From Thiopontia sp964647745 (GTDB lineage Bacteria > Pseudomonadota > Gammaproteobacteria > GCF-002020875): DNA of 16,730 nucleotides. Every line of letters begins with the position of its first letter. The stretch's first letter is position 1. Positions 1-7,386 of this stretch are shown one piece after another. Location: contig CAZYJG010000026.1 in the NCBI GenBank assembly GCA_964647745.1, positions 1 to 16,730 on the forward strand. Direction: 5' to 3'. Both the position numbers and the translations under genes were made by a program. The notes below the pieces were generated by a model that searched no databases, was not told the origin of the DNA, and was given only the letters and a program-made list of their open reading frames with translations.

Positions 1-2
1 AG

Positions 3-1319
3 CTCCGTGCCCAGCGTCTCTGGGATGTCATCATGTCCTCCACCTATGATTATGCAGAGCCCGGCTTCATTCTGATCGACAAGGTCAATGAGATGAACAA
101 TAATTGGTTCTGCGAGAATATTCGTGCAACCAACCCCTGTGGCGAGCAGCCACTCCCCCCCTATGGCTCCTGCCTGCTGGGCTCCATCAATCTGACCCGA
201 TTTGTGGAGAACCCGTTCAGTGAGGCGGCCCGTTTTGACTGGGAGGGGTACAGCAGGGTGATCTCCACATTCACCCGCATGCTGGATAATGTGGTTGAGA
301 TCAATGGACTTCCACTCGGAAGGCAGCGGGATGAGATCATGACCAAGCGCCGCCACGGCATGGGCTATCTGGGGCTGGGCTCCACCATGACCATGCTGGG
401 GATGAAGTACGGAGACGATGCATCGCTGGAGTTTACCGAGAGGGTAACCCGCGAGCTGGCGGTAACCGGCTGGAGAACCGGGGTCGAGCTTGCAAGGGAG
501 AAGGGGGCTGCCCCGATTCTGGAGCAGGAGTATGAGGTCACAGCGTCCATGTTGCGCCTGCGTCCCGAGATGGCAGAGGATGGCTGGAGTGTTGGTGATG
601 CGATCCTGGGCAAGGTACTGCATGCAAAATACAGCCGTTACATGCAGCAGATGGCAGAGGTGGAGCCGGAGCTGATGGCAGAGATGACCGAGGTGGGGAG
701 CCGCTTTACCCACCATAGTTCGATTGCACCGACAGGGACCATCTCACTCTCGCTGGCCAACAATGCCAGTAACGGAATTGAACCCAGCTTTGCCCACCAC
801 TACTCGCGCAATATCATTCGCGAGGGGAAGAAGAGCAAGGAGAAGGTGGATGTCTACTCCTATGAGCTGCTGGCATATCGGGAGCTGGTCAACAAGGAGG
901 CGATGCCCTATGCGGAGGAGCCGGAGAATGCACTGCCGGACTACTTTATCTCCTCCGAGACCATCAATCCCAAGGCGCATGTGGATGTGCAGGCCGCTGC
1001 CCAGCGCTGGATCGACTCCAGCATCTCCAAGACGGTCAATATCCCGACCGATTTTGACTACGGTGAGTTCAAGGATGTCTACCTCTATGCCTATGAGAAG
1101 GGGCTCAAGGGGTGTACCACCTTCCGCTTCAATCCGGAGGCCTTCCAGGGGGTACTGGTCAAGGAGCAGGATCTGGAGAATACCACCTACCGTTTTGAGA
1201 CTGAGGATGGTGCAACCATTGAACTGAAGGGCAATGAGGAGATTGAGTATGACGGAGAGGTGCATACCGCCGCCAATCTCTATGATGCACTGAAAGAGGG
1301 GTACTACGGAAAGTTCTGA
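3..1319 (+). CDS. nrdJa: Adenosylcobalamin-dependent (class II) ribonucleotide reductase, large part NrdJa; 5' end outside window
   Basis: Reduces ribonucleotides to deoxyribonucleotides in the cytoplasm, using adenosylcobalamin to generate a thiyl radical. The frame is open from the window edge, and about 438 C-terminal residues are visible. The motif NPCGE (nt 132-146) carries the radical cysteine (TGT at 138-140) flanked by the catalytic Asn and Glu. A second cysteine 11 residues later, in YGSC, matches one partner of the active-site redox pair; the other partner would lie upstream of the window. APTGTIS and a KGCTTFR segment near the end also fit the family. The protein stops without the TSCPD/zinc-ribbon tail of one-piece NrdJ; that part is encoded by the next gene 22 bp downstream. 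This matches the natural NrdJa/NrdJb split known in Pseudomonas aeruginosa. Any B12 riboswitch would lie upstream and cannot be assessed. Confidence 0.93.
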   Translation, partial: LRAQRLWDVIMSSTYDYAEPGFILIDKVNEMNNNWFCENIRATNPCGEQPLPPYGSCLLGSINLTRFVENPFSEAARFDWEGYSRVISTFTRMLDNVVEINGLPLGRQRDEIMTKRRHGMGYLGLGSTMTMLGMKYGDDASLEFTERVTRELAVTGWRTGVELAREKGAAPILEQEYEVTASMLRLRPEMAEDGWSVGDAILGKVLHAKYSRYMQQMAEVEPELMAEMTEVGSRFTHHSSIAPTGTISLSLANNASNGIEPSFAHHYSRNIIREGKKSKEKVDVYSYELLAYRELVNKEAMPYAEEPENALPDYFISSETINPKAHVDVQAAAQRWIDSSISKTVNIPTDFDYGEFKDVYLYAYEKGLKGCTTFRFNPEAFQGVLVKEQDLENTTYRFETEDGATIELKGNEEIEYDGEVHTAANLYDALKEGYYGKF

Positions 1320-1341
1320 GGACTTTCAGGGGGATAGAAAA

Positions 1342-2064
1342 ATGACAGTGAAGATCGAAAAGAAAATTGTTGGTTATCAGGTGATGGACGAGAGCGGTGC
1401 TGCAGAGGTTGCCCAGACAGAGAAGAACAATGTGATCCAGATGCACGAAAAGCTGGAGCGTCCGGATCAGCTTCTGGGGTCCACCTACAAGATCAAGACC
1501 CCGCTCTCCGAGCATGCGCTCTATGTTACCGTGAATGACATCCTGCTGAATGAGGGGACCGAGCATGAGCAGCGTCGTCCCTTTGAGGTCTTTATCAACT
1601 CCAAGAACATGGACCACTTCCAGTGGATTGTGGCACTGACCAGAATCATCTCGGCGGTCTTCCGCAAGGGGGGGGATGTCACCTTCCTGGTGGAGGAGCT
1701 ACGTTCCGTATTTGATCCCCGCGGCGGCTATTTCAAGAAGGGGGGTAAATACATGCCCTCACTGGTGGCCGAGATTGGGGACTGTATCGAGTGCCATCTG
1801 AAGTTCATCGGAATGATCGGTGGAGACTGCATGGATGACCACCAGAAGGCATTTCTGGAGAAGAAGCGTGCTGAATTTGAGGGGGCCTCTGCGGAGACAG
1901 CTGCGTCACCAGCTGAGCCTGCTGCAGCTGAAGGGAGCGGTGGATCGGAGGGGGGCAGCTTTCCGGCAGGGGCGCAACTCTGCGCCAAATGCAGTACCAA
2001 GGCGGTGATCAAGATGGATGGGTGCATGACCTGCCTCAACTGTGGTGAGAGTAAATGTGGTTGA
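1342..2064 (+). CDS. nrdJb: Class II ribonucleotide reductase C-terminal subunit NrdJb (TSCPD domain plus cysteine-rich tail)
   Basis: A 240-aa companion of NrdJa, needed for activity in organisms with a split class II reductase. Residues about 45-160 form the TSCPD-type domain, including HALYVTVND, FEVFINSKNM and a DCIECH cysteine pair. Residues about 181-210 are an Ala/Ser/Gly/Pro/Glu-rich flexible linker. The C-terminus holds Cys214, Cys217, Cys228, Cys231, Cys234 and Cys239 in CxxC pairs, which fits a zinc-ribbon or the redox-active tail that re-reduces the catalytic site. The ATG at 1342 follows a clear ribosome site (cagggggat at 1327-1335), so this is an independently translated gene and not the remains of a frameshift. 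It is surely cotranscribed with nrdJa. Confidence 0.9.
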   Translation: MTVKIEKKIVGYQVMDESGAAEVAQTEKNNVIQMHEKLERPDQLLGSTYKIKTPLSEHALYVTVNDILLNEGTEHEQRRPFEVFINSKNMDHFQWIVALTRIISAVFRKGGDVTFLVEELRSVFDPRGGYFKKGGKYMPSLVAEIGDCIECHLKFIGMIGGDCMDDHQKAFLEKKRAEFEGASAETAASPAEPAAAEGSGGSEGGSFPAGAQLCAKCSTKAVIKMDGCMTCLNCGESKCG

Positions 2065-2138
2065 CGTTACGATGGAGATCCATTGATCAGTCTGCCTCGA
2101 AAATGGTGAACAAGATCTATTGAGAGTTTTCCTCCAAG

Positions 2139-2217
2139 AGCCTGGCCCAGCTGCACAAACGGGGTAGATCCTCGTGCCTAAGTTGAAAAAGGATTTTCAG
2201 GCTGGGCATTTTTTTAT
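2139..2217 (+). ncRNA. Candidate structured RNA or complex intrinsic terminator after nrdJb
   Basis: The intergenic stretch 2065-2259 holds no gene. Within it, GCCCAGC (2145-2151) pairs with GCTGGGC (2201-2207), directly followed by ATTTTTTTATC, the layout of an intrinsic terminator. Enclosed are two further hairpins: GCAC/GTGC (2153-2156/2174-2177), capped by GGGG/CCTC with one G-T pair, and TGAAAA/TTTTCA (2184-2189/2194-2199) with loop AGGA. A competing stem, AGCCTG/CAGGCT (2139-2144/2198-2203), would use part of the same 3' arm. It may simply end the nrdJ operon, or be the 3' end of a small RNA or a switch. I see no convincing promoter just upstream and do not recognise a known RNA family. 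Confidence 0.4.
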
Positions 2218-2259
2218 CTTGGAGAGGGCATTGAAAGGAAGCAGAGAAGAGGGAATGAG

Positions 2260-2955
2260 ATGAAGCGGATAGTATTTCAGAAGCTGTTACTGGCACTATT
2301 TGGGGCCATACTGGTAATCCCTGCAGCAGATGCACAGGATTACTACAAGCGCTACGGGTATCGCACGCCAGGTGCTACCAGCTATGGTTCACCCTACAAG
2401 GCACCGGTCCCAATGCGCCGTTACCGGCCCATCCGTCAGGCCACGCCCGACCAGCTGTTGCGACAGGGGGTGGAGCAGACCTTCTCCTACCTGCGGAGAA
2501 CGGGAAGTACGGATCTCTCCAATGTGCTGGACTTTGTAAACAAGGAGCTGGGTCCCTACTTTGATTTTGAACACATGACCCGCCTGGCAACGGGGAAGAT
2601 GTCCAAGGAGCTGAGTGACGAGGATGTCAAAAAGCTGTCGGCAAAGCTCAAGGAGATGTTCATGACAGCACTGGGTCAGCAGATTGCGACCTACGCCTAC
2701 ACCAACCACCGTGTCACCTTCTATCCTGCAAAGCGCTCCCGCTTTGGCAAGGAGGTCAGTGTTGCCGCCCGTATCACCCACCCGCGAGGATTTCCGGTCA
2801 AGATCACATTCCGTTTCCACCCCACGAAGGATGGATGGAAGATCTATGATGTCTCGGCAAACAACAACAGTGCGGTGATGTACTACAGGAAGCAGCTGGC
2901 GATGATTGCCCAGCGCTATGGAATGGATGCGTTATTGAAGAAGACTGAAGGATAA
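2260..2955 (+). CDS. MlaC/Ttg2D-family periplasmic phospholipid-binding protein
   Basis: A 231-aa exported protein of the MlaC (toluene tolerance Ttg2D) family. These soluble carriers move phospholipids between the outer-membrane MlaA complex and the inner-membrane MlaFEDB transporter. Residues 1-25 are a Sec signal peptide with probable cleavage after ADA. The domain covers about 60-228, with the family signatures PYFDFEHMTRL near 100 and DGWKIYDV at 191-198. Between them and the signal lies an unusual segment (about 26-58) rich in Tyr, Pro, Arg and Gly, longer than in typical MlaC. The start has a purine-rich ribosome site (agaagaggga). No other mla gene is in the window, so it is an orphan here; its partners may be elsewhere or different. 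The family is clear, the exact orthology is not. Confidence 0.85.
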   Translation: MKRIVFQKLLLALFGAILVIPAADAQDYYKRYGYRTPGATSYGSPYKAPVPMRRYRPIRQATPDQLLRQGVEQTFSYLRRTGSTDLSNVLDFVNKELGPYFDFEHMTRLATGKMSKELSDEDVKKLSAKLKEMFMTALGQQIATYAYTNHRVTFYPAKRSRFGKEVSVAARITHPRGFPVKITFRFHPTKDGWKIYDVSANNNSAVMYYRKQLAMIAQRYGMDALLKKTEG

Positions 2956-2961
2956 GGAGCG

Positions 2962-3099
2962 ATGGCTATGGATGGAACAGTAATTTTTCTCTCTTTTGGT
3001 GTCATTGCGGCAGCGGGCGTGTTATTGCTACACTGTCGCTCATTTTCCAGAAATGGCTGCCAGCGGGGTGTGCTCGGAGGAAGCAACAAAAGAAGCTGA
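2962..3099 (+). CDS. Small single-helix membrane protein, function unknown
   Basis: A 45-codon ORF beginning 6 bp after the MlaC-family stop, with a strong ribosome site (aaggag at 2954-2959) placed 2 bp before the ATG; a second in-frame ATG at 2968 has better spacing. The product has an uncharged hydrophobic stretch, TVIFLSFGVIAAAGVLLLH (residues 7-25), followed by a basic tail containing two cysteines and several Arg/Lys, so it should sit in the inner membrane with the tail inside. It shares a transcript with the lipid-carrier gene and ends before the terminator. I do not recognise a family. The spacing and ribosome site support translation, but the length leaves doubt. Confidence 0.5.
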   Translation: MAMDGTVIFLSFGVIAAAGVLLLHCRSFSRNGCQRGVLGGSNKRS

Positions 3100-3141
3100 A
3101 GAGAAAAACGGAAGGGGCCCGAAAGGTCCTCCTCTATTGAG

Positions 3142-3197
3142 AAACCTCTGAACGGGCTGCGCAGTTGTACACATACCTGTTCAGAGGTTTTGTTGTT
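3142..3197 (+). terminator. Intrinsic terminator after the mlaC-family operon
   Basis: A perfect 12-bp inverted repeat, AAACCTCTGAAC (3142-3153) and GTTCAGAGGTTT (3179-3190), is separated by a 25-base loop and followed by TGTTGTTTT on the + strand. It lies between the convergent small membrane gene (+) and pyrE (-), so it may also stop pyrE transcription, although the T-run on that strand is poor. A smaller hairpin, GGGCC/GGTCC with loop CGAAA, precedes it at about 3115-3129. A second copy of GTTCAGAGG occurs at 3206-3214. Confidence 0.7.
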
Positions 3198-3220
3198 TTG
3201 GGGTGGTTCAGAGGCGGGAT

Positions 3221-3862
3221 CTAGGCACCATACTGCGCCCTGTACTGCTGTACCCGCTCCAGGGACTCACCCATATCAGATCGATCCTGCAGATAGGTCA
3301 CCAGATCGGTCAGGGTAACAATACTGGCAACCTCCACCCCATATTGAGACTCCACCTCCTGAATGGCGGATTGTTCCCCCTGCCCCCTCTCCTGACGATC
3401 CAGAGAGATCACCACGCCGGCAAACTCTGCGCCATTGGCATGGATGATATCGACAGACTCCCGTACCGAGGTGCCTGCAGAGATCACATCATCAATCACC
3501 AGTATCCGCCCCTTTAGGGGGGCACCAACAATCACCCCCCCCTCTCCGTGATCCTTCGCCTCCTTGCGGTTGAAGGCAAACGGAACATCGTGGCCGTGCT
3601 CCTCTGCCAGGTAGACGGCGGTTACAGCTGCCAGCGGGATCCCCTTGTAGGCCGGCCCATAGAGCAGGTCAAACTCAATGCCGCTCTCAACAATGGCGGC
3701 AGCATAGTACTTCCCGAGGCGGGCCAGGTGGGCGCCGGTATTGAAGAGGCCAGCATTGAAAAAATAGGGGCTGATGCGCCCCGATTTCAGGGTGAACTCT
3801 CCGAAACGGAGAACATCGGCTGCGATTGCGAAATCGAGAAAATCCCTCTTGTAGTTCTGCAT
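3221..3862 (-). CDS. pyrE: Orotate phosphoribosyltransferase
   Basis: Transfers the phosphoribosyl group of PRPP to orotate, giving OMP in pyrimidine synthesis. The product is 213 aa, the same length as the E. coli enzyme, and aligns from the first residues (MQNYKRDF, then GEFTLKSGR at 21-29). The flexible catalytic loop FNRKEAKDHGEGG is at 97-109 and the PRPP-binding motif LVIDDVISAGTS at 121-132. The frame stays open to 4117, but the extra residues are unlike PyrE and cover the promoter, so the ATG at 3862 is chosen. The -10 box TATAAT at 3908-3903 on this strand gives a leader of about 35 nt. It is divergent from the AmpG-like permease gene. pyrC of the same pathway lies 12 kb away in this window as a separate unit. 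Confidence 0.96.
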   Translation of the reverse strand: MQNYKRDFLDFAIAADVLRFGEFTLKSGRISPYFFNAGLFNTGAHLARLGKYYAAAIVESGIEFDLLYGPAYKGIPLAAVTAVYLAEEHGHDVPFAFNRKEAKDHGEGGVIVGAPLKGRILVIDDVISAGTSVRESVDIIHANGAEFAGVVISLDRQERGQGEQSAIQEVESQYGVEVASIVTLTDLVTYLQDRSDMGESLERVQQYRAQYGA

Positions 3863-3902
3863 GGCTTTCCTGGCTCCAAAAAATAGCGTATCAAGTGGGC
3901 GC

Positions 3903-3912
3903 ATTATATACT
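3903..3912. promoter_or_regulatory. Overlapping divergent -10 boxes for pyrE and the AmpG-like gene
   Basis: The sequence ATTATATACT reads TATAAT on the - strand (3908-3903), placed to serve pyrE, and TATACT on the + strand (3907-3912), placed to serve the permease gene if it starts near 3948. Neither has a good -35 hexamer at 17 bp. The boxes are seen in the sequence; promoter activity is inferred. Confidence 0.5.
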
Positions 3913-3947
3913 CACCGCCACCCCGATATCTTCGACAAGAATCCATT

Positions 3948-5336
3948 TTGCAGCCCAGAATCTCAACAACCACACTCCGCCAGGCACTGTTGCTGTTCCG
4001 GGACAGACGCATGGTCTGGATCTTTCTGCTTGGATTCTCCAGTGGCTTCCCCTGGGTATTGATTGGATCCGCCATGACTGCCTGGCTGCAGGAGGCGGGG
4101 CTGACCCGCACAGCCATCGGCTTCTTCGGTTCTGTGTTTGTGGTTTATGCACTCAACTTTCTCTGGGCTCCACTGCTGGATCGTCTACGGGTTCCAGTGC
4201 TTGGAAGGTTACTGGGTCAGCGCCGCTCCTGGATTGTATTGATGCAGTGGACCATCATGGTTGCGGCAGTTGCAATTGGTCTGACCAGCCCCGCTGCCAA
4301 TCTGCTCTGGACCAGCCTGTTGGCACTGTTGATTGCAGTTGCATCAGCAACCCAGGATGTTGCAGTGGATGCCTACCGTATCGAGATTATTGGCAGTGAT
4401 GAGGCGGAGCGCATTCCCCACGCTGCAGCAATTACCACCAGCGGGTGGTGGACCGGGTTCAGTGTTCCGGGTGCGCTGGCCCTCTACCTGTCGGATCTTC
4501 CAGGGATGGAGTGGTCATCAGTCTATGGGGTGATGGCCGGGATCATGTTGTTGCTCTCCTGGATGGTCTGGAGGATTCGTGAGCCGGAGAGCAGCAGAGC
4601 GCAGAAACAGCATGAGACGGAGATCCATTACGAGGAGGAGCTGGAGGAGCACCATGTGGAGTCCCATCAGGCACAGCACTGGATGGCCTGGTGGGCAGTG
4701 ACCGTTGTAGAGCCGTTTGCCGAGTTTTTTCGCCGTAATGGCTGGCGCCTGGCATTCACTGTGTTGGCCTTTATCTTCCTATTCAAGCTGGGGGAGGCCT
4801 TTCTGGGGAGGATGTCGATCGTCTTCTACAAGGAGATCGGATTCAGCAACAGTGAGATCGCCACCTACTCCAAACTGGTGGGGTGGTGGGTCACGATTGT
4901 CTTCTCACTGGTCGCCGGGGTCTTCAATGCCCGTTTCGGGATTGTTCGGGGGCTGATGATTGGGGGGGTTGCGATGGCCTCCACCAACCTGCTCTTCTCC
5001 TGGCTGGCACTTGCAGGCCCCAATACCACCATTTTTGCCACTGCGGTCGTGCTCGATAACTTTACCTCCTCCTTTGCCACAGTCACCTTTGTCACCTTTA
5101 TCTCCTATCTCACCAGTCGTACCTATACAGCAACCCAGTATGCGTTGATGGCCTCTCTTGGGAATCTTGGAAGGACCACAGTGGCCTCATTCAGCGGAGT
5201 GGTGGTGGATGGATTGGGTGGAGACTGGTTTACCTTCTTCCTCTTGACCGCCCTGATGGTGACCCCTGCACTACTGCTGCTGTGGTGGATTGGGCGCCAT
5301 CTTCAGCGGTCCGTAACCAACAACATAATGGAGTAG
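3948..5336 (+). CDS. AmpG-family MFS permease (muropeptide-type transporter)
   Basis: A 462-aa inner-membrane protein with about 12 hydrophobic helices, similar throughout to AmpG, which imports anhydromuropeptides for cell-wall recycling. Family-like segments include the first helix LLGFSSGFPWVLIGSAM, FLWAPLLDR, SATQDVAVDAYR, KLGEAF and TATQYALMASLGNLGR. The start is uncertain. An ATG at 3861 overlaps the divergent pyrE start but adds about 29 unrelated residues and precedes the likely promoter; the TTG at 3948 gives a normal N-terminus; the next ATG (4011) would clip the segment before helix 1. The central cytoplasmic loop (about residues 220-244 from the TTG) is acidic and holds six histidines, which is unusual. 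A 3-bp gap to the next gene implies cotranscription. The substrate may differ from AmpG's, so no gene symbol is given. Confidence 0.85.
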   Translation: MQPRISTTTLRQALLLFRDRRMVWIFLLGFSSGFPWVLIGSAMTAWLQEAGLTRTAIGFFGSVFVVYALNFLWAPLLDRLRVPVLGRLLGQRRSWIVLMQWTIMVAAVAIGLTSPAANLLWTSLLALLIAVASATQDVAVDAYRIEIIGSDEAERIPHAAAITTSGWWTGFSVPGALALYLSDLPGMEWSSVYGVMAGIMLLLSWMVWRIREPESSRAQKQHETEIHYEEELEEHHVESHQAQHWMAWWAVTVVEPFAEFFRRNGWRLAFTVLAFIFLFKLGEAFLGRMSIVFYKEIGFSNSEIATYSKLVGWWVTIVFSLVAGVFNARFGIVRGLMIGGVAMASTNLLFSWLALAGPNTTIFATAVVLDNFTSSFATVTFVTFISYLTSRTYTATQYALMASLGNLGRTTVASFSGVVVDGLGGDWFTFFLLTALMVTPALLLLWWIGRHLQRSVTNNIME

Positions 5337-5339
5337 TCG

Positions 5340-7328
5340 ATGAAACAGCAACGCATGCAATCCCACTGGAGTCAGGATGAGGCAGCAAGGTGTCGGAGTG
5401 ACCTGGAGCTGCGTGTCTATAGCTCACGCCTGCTTGGGAGTGACCCGACATTGGTCCTCCATGGTGGTGGAAATACCTCCGTAAAGGTGACCGAAAGCAA
5501 CCTGGTTGGGGAAGAGGAGGAGATCCTCTACGTCAAGGGGAGTGGCTGGGACCTTGCCACCATCGAGGCGGCGGGGTTTGCACCTGTTCGGCTGGAGCCG
5601 ATGAAAAAGCTGGCAAGGCTGGAGTCATTGAGTGACCCAGAGATGGTCAATGCGCTGAAGACCGAGATGACACTGGCGGGGGCACCCTCTCCCTCCGTAG
5701 AGACCATCCTCCATGCGGTGCTTCCCTTCCGTTTTGTGGACCATACCCATGCCGATGCAGTGGTCACCCTGACCAACAGTGTTGATGGTGAGGAGAGGGT
5801 CAGATCTCTCTATGGGGATCGGGTGATCGTGGTCCCCTATGTAATGCCCGGATTTGACCTCGCACGACAGGTCGGCGAGGCCTTTTCCCGGGAGGCAACC
5901 GATGAGACTGTCGGGATGGTTCTGCTGAACCACGGGGTCTTTACATTTAGTGATTCTGCGCAGGAGTCCTATGAGCGGATGGTTGAGTTGGTCTCGATGG
6001 CGGAGCAGTACCTGCAGGATCAAGGTGCCTGGGATATTGAACAGAGCAGTGAGTTGCGGTTTGATGGTGAGTGCATGGGCTCCATTGCCGGACTGCGTGC
6101 AGAGATCTCCTCTGCGGCAGGGCGCCCCATGGTTGTGCAGATGACAGAGAGTGTTGCCGGGCTTCACTTCTCCCGCCTCCCCAATGTTGCAGAGATTGCC
6201 ACCCGGGGGCCGGTTACCCCGGACCATGTGTTGCGAACCAAGCGTATACCGATGGTTGGGCAATCGGTCTCCGAATACGTTGAGCAGTACCGCAGCTACT
6301 TTGATGCCCATGCACCCCATGCGAAGGAGGAGAAGCGGATGCTGGACCCGGCACCGCGTGTGGTGCTGGATCGTGAGCTGGGGCTCTGTGTGGTGGGCAA
6401 GAGTGCCGTCGAGGCGGGAATCGTCTCCGATCTCTATGAGCACACGATGAGCTGTATCCAGCGTGCAGAGCAGCTGGGGGGGTGGCGGGCACTGCCTGCT
6501 GCCGATATCTTCGATCTGGAGTACTGGGATCTGGAGCAGGCCAAACTGAAGAAGGGGGGGAGTGCGCCCCTGTTTCAGGGTGAGGTTGCCCTTATTACCG
6601 GTGCTGCATCCGGAATTGGCAAGGCCTGTGTGGACTCCTTCCTGAATCGGGGTGCTGCAGTCATTGGGCTCGATATCAACCCCGATGTCGCTGGCCTTTA
6701 TGACAACCCCGGTTATCTTGGAGTCTGTTGCGATATTGCGGATGAGCAGGCGCAGCGTGAGGCCCTGGAGCGTGGTGTCAGACACTTTGGTGGGATTGAT
6801 ATGGTCGTGCTCAATGCGGGGATGTTCCCTGGGGGAACAGAGATTGCAAAGTTGGGCACAGAGAGCTGGCAGCAGGTGATGCGGGTCAATCTCGATGCAA
6901 ACCTGGCGCTGATGCGCGAGTGTCATCCGCTGCTGAGGCAGGCTCCCAATGGGGGGCGTGTGGTGGTGATGGGATCCAAGAATGTCCCTGCGCCGGGGGT
7001 CGGTGCTGCAGCCTACTCGGCATCCAAGGCTGCTCTGACCCAGCTGATGAGGATTGCGGCGCTGGAGTGGGGGGCGGACCGGATCCGGATCAATGCACTC
7101 CATCCCGATGCAGTCTTCGATACCGGAATCTGGAGTGAAGAGGTGCTGCAGGCGCGGGCAGACCACTACGGCATGAGTGTTGAGGAGTACAAGAGCCGCA
7201 ATGTTCTCAAGGTTGAGGTGACCAGTCGTGATGTGGCAGAGCTGACAGCAGAGATGTGCGGCCCGCTGTTTGCAAAGACCACGGCTGCACAGCTGCCGGT
7301 TGATGGGGGCAATGAGCGGGTGATCTGA
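5340..7328 (+). CDS. Bifunctional class II aldolase / short-chain dehydrogenase
   Basis: A 662-aa fusion. Residues about 20-240 are a class II aldolase/adducin domain: HGGGNTSVK (41-49) and metal-ligand candidates HTH (135-137) and NHG (197-199). Residues about 412-662 are a short-chain dehydrogenase: TGAASGIG (420-427) for NAD(P), LNAG (491-494), Ser546, and Tyr559/Lys563 of YSASK. The overall plan resembles the rhamnulose-1-phosphate aldolase/lactaldehyde dehydrogenase fusion (RhaE-type), in which an aldolase cuts a sugar phosphate and the dehydrogenase oxidises the aldehyde. No rhamnose kinase, isomerase or regulator is nearby, so the substrate is unknown. The ATG lies 3 bp after the permease stop, with GGAG at 5331-5334 as ribosome site inside the permease gene; the two genes are probably translated from one transcript. 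Confidence 0.9.
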   Translation: MKQQRMQSHWSQDEAARCRSDLELRVYSSRLLGSDPTLVLHGGGNTSVKVTESNLVGEEEEILYVKGSGWDLATIEAAGFAPVRLEPMKKLARLESLSDPEMVNALKTEMTLAGAPSPSVETILHAVLPFRFVDHTHADAVVTLTNSVDGEERVRSLYGDRVIVVPYVMPGFDLARQVGEAFSREATDETVGMVLLNHGVFTFSDSAQESYERMVELVSMAEQYLQDQGAWDIEQSSELRFDGECMGSIAGLRAEISSAAGRPMVVQMTESVAGLHFSRLPNVAEIATRGPVTPDHVLRTKRIPMVGQSVSEYVEQYRSYFDAHAPHAKEEKRMLDPAPRVVLDRELGLCVVGKSAVEAGIVSDLYEHTMSCIQRAEQLGGWRALPAADIFDLEYWDLEQAKLKKGGSAPLFQGEVALITGAASGIGKACVDSFLNRGAAVIGLDINPDVAGLYDNPGYLGVCCDIADEQAQREALERGVRHFGGIDMVVLNAGMFPGGTEIAKLGTESWQQVMRVNLDANLALMRECHPLLRQAPNGGRVVVMGSKNVPAPGVGAAAYSASKAALTQLMRIAALEWGADRIRINALHPDAVFDTGIWSEEVLQARADHYGMSVEEYKSRNVLKVEVTSRDVAELTAEMCGPLFAKTTAAQLPVDGGNERVI

Positions 7329-7352
7329 TTCTGCTCAGCGCCTCTCTAACAA

Positions 7353-7386
7353 GGAGGCAGAAGAAAGGAGGGAGGCAGAAAAAAGG
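7353..7386. repeat. Short imperfect tandem repeat, 18-bp period
   Basis: GGAGGCAGAAGAAAGG (7353-7368) recurs as GGAGGCAGAAAAAAGG (7371-7386), 15 of 16 bases matching. It lies between two convergent genes and its second copy runs into the terminator's A-run. It is probably a local slippage duplication. Confidence 0.6.

Noticed and set aside
1317..1345. Frameshift or sequencing error splitting nrdJ
   Set aside because: nrdJb has its own ribosome site and start, 22 bp of noncoding spacer precede it, and the split agrees with the known NrdJa/NrdJb arrangement.
3863..4117. N-terminal extension of pyrE giving a 298-residue frame
   Set aside because: The added residues do not resemble PyrE, cover the promoter and run antisense into the permease; the 213-residue form matches E. 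coli exactly in length.
5625..7166. Long open frame (513 codons) antisense to the aldolase/dehydrogenase gene
   Set aside because: It is the mirror of a GC-biased coding strand; its product has no recognisable domain, and the + strand protein has two clear domains with catalytic residues.
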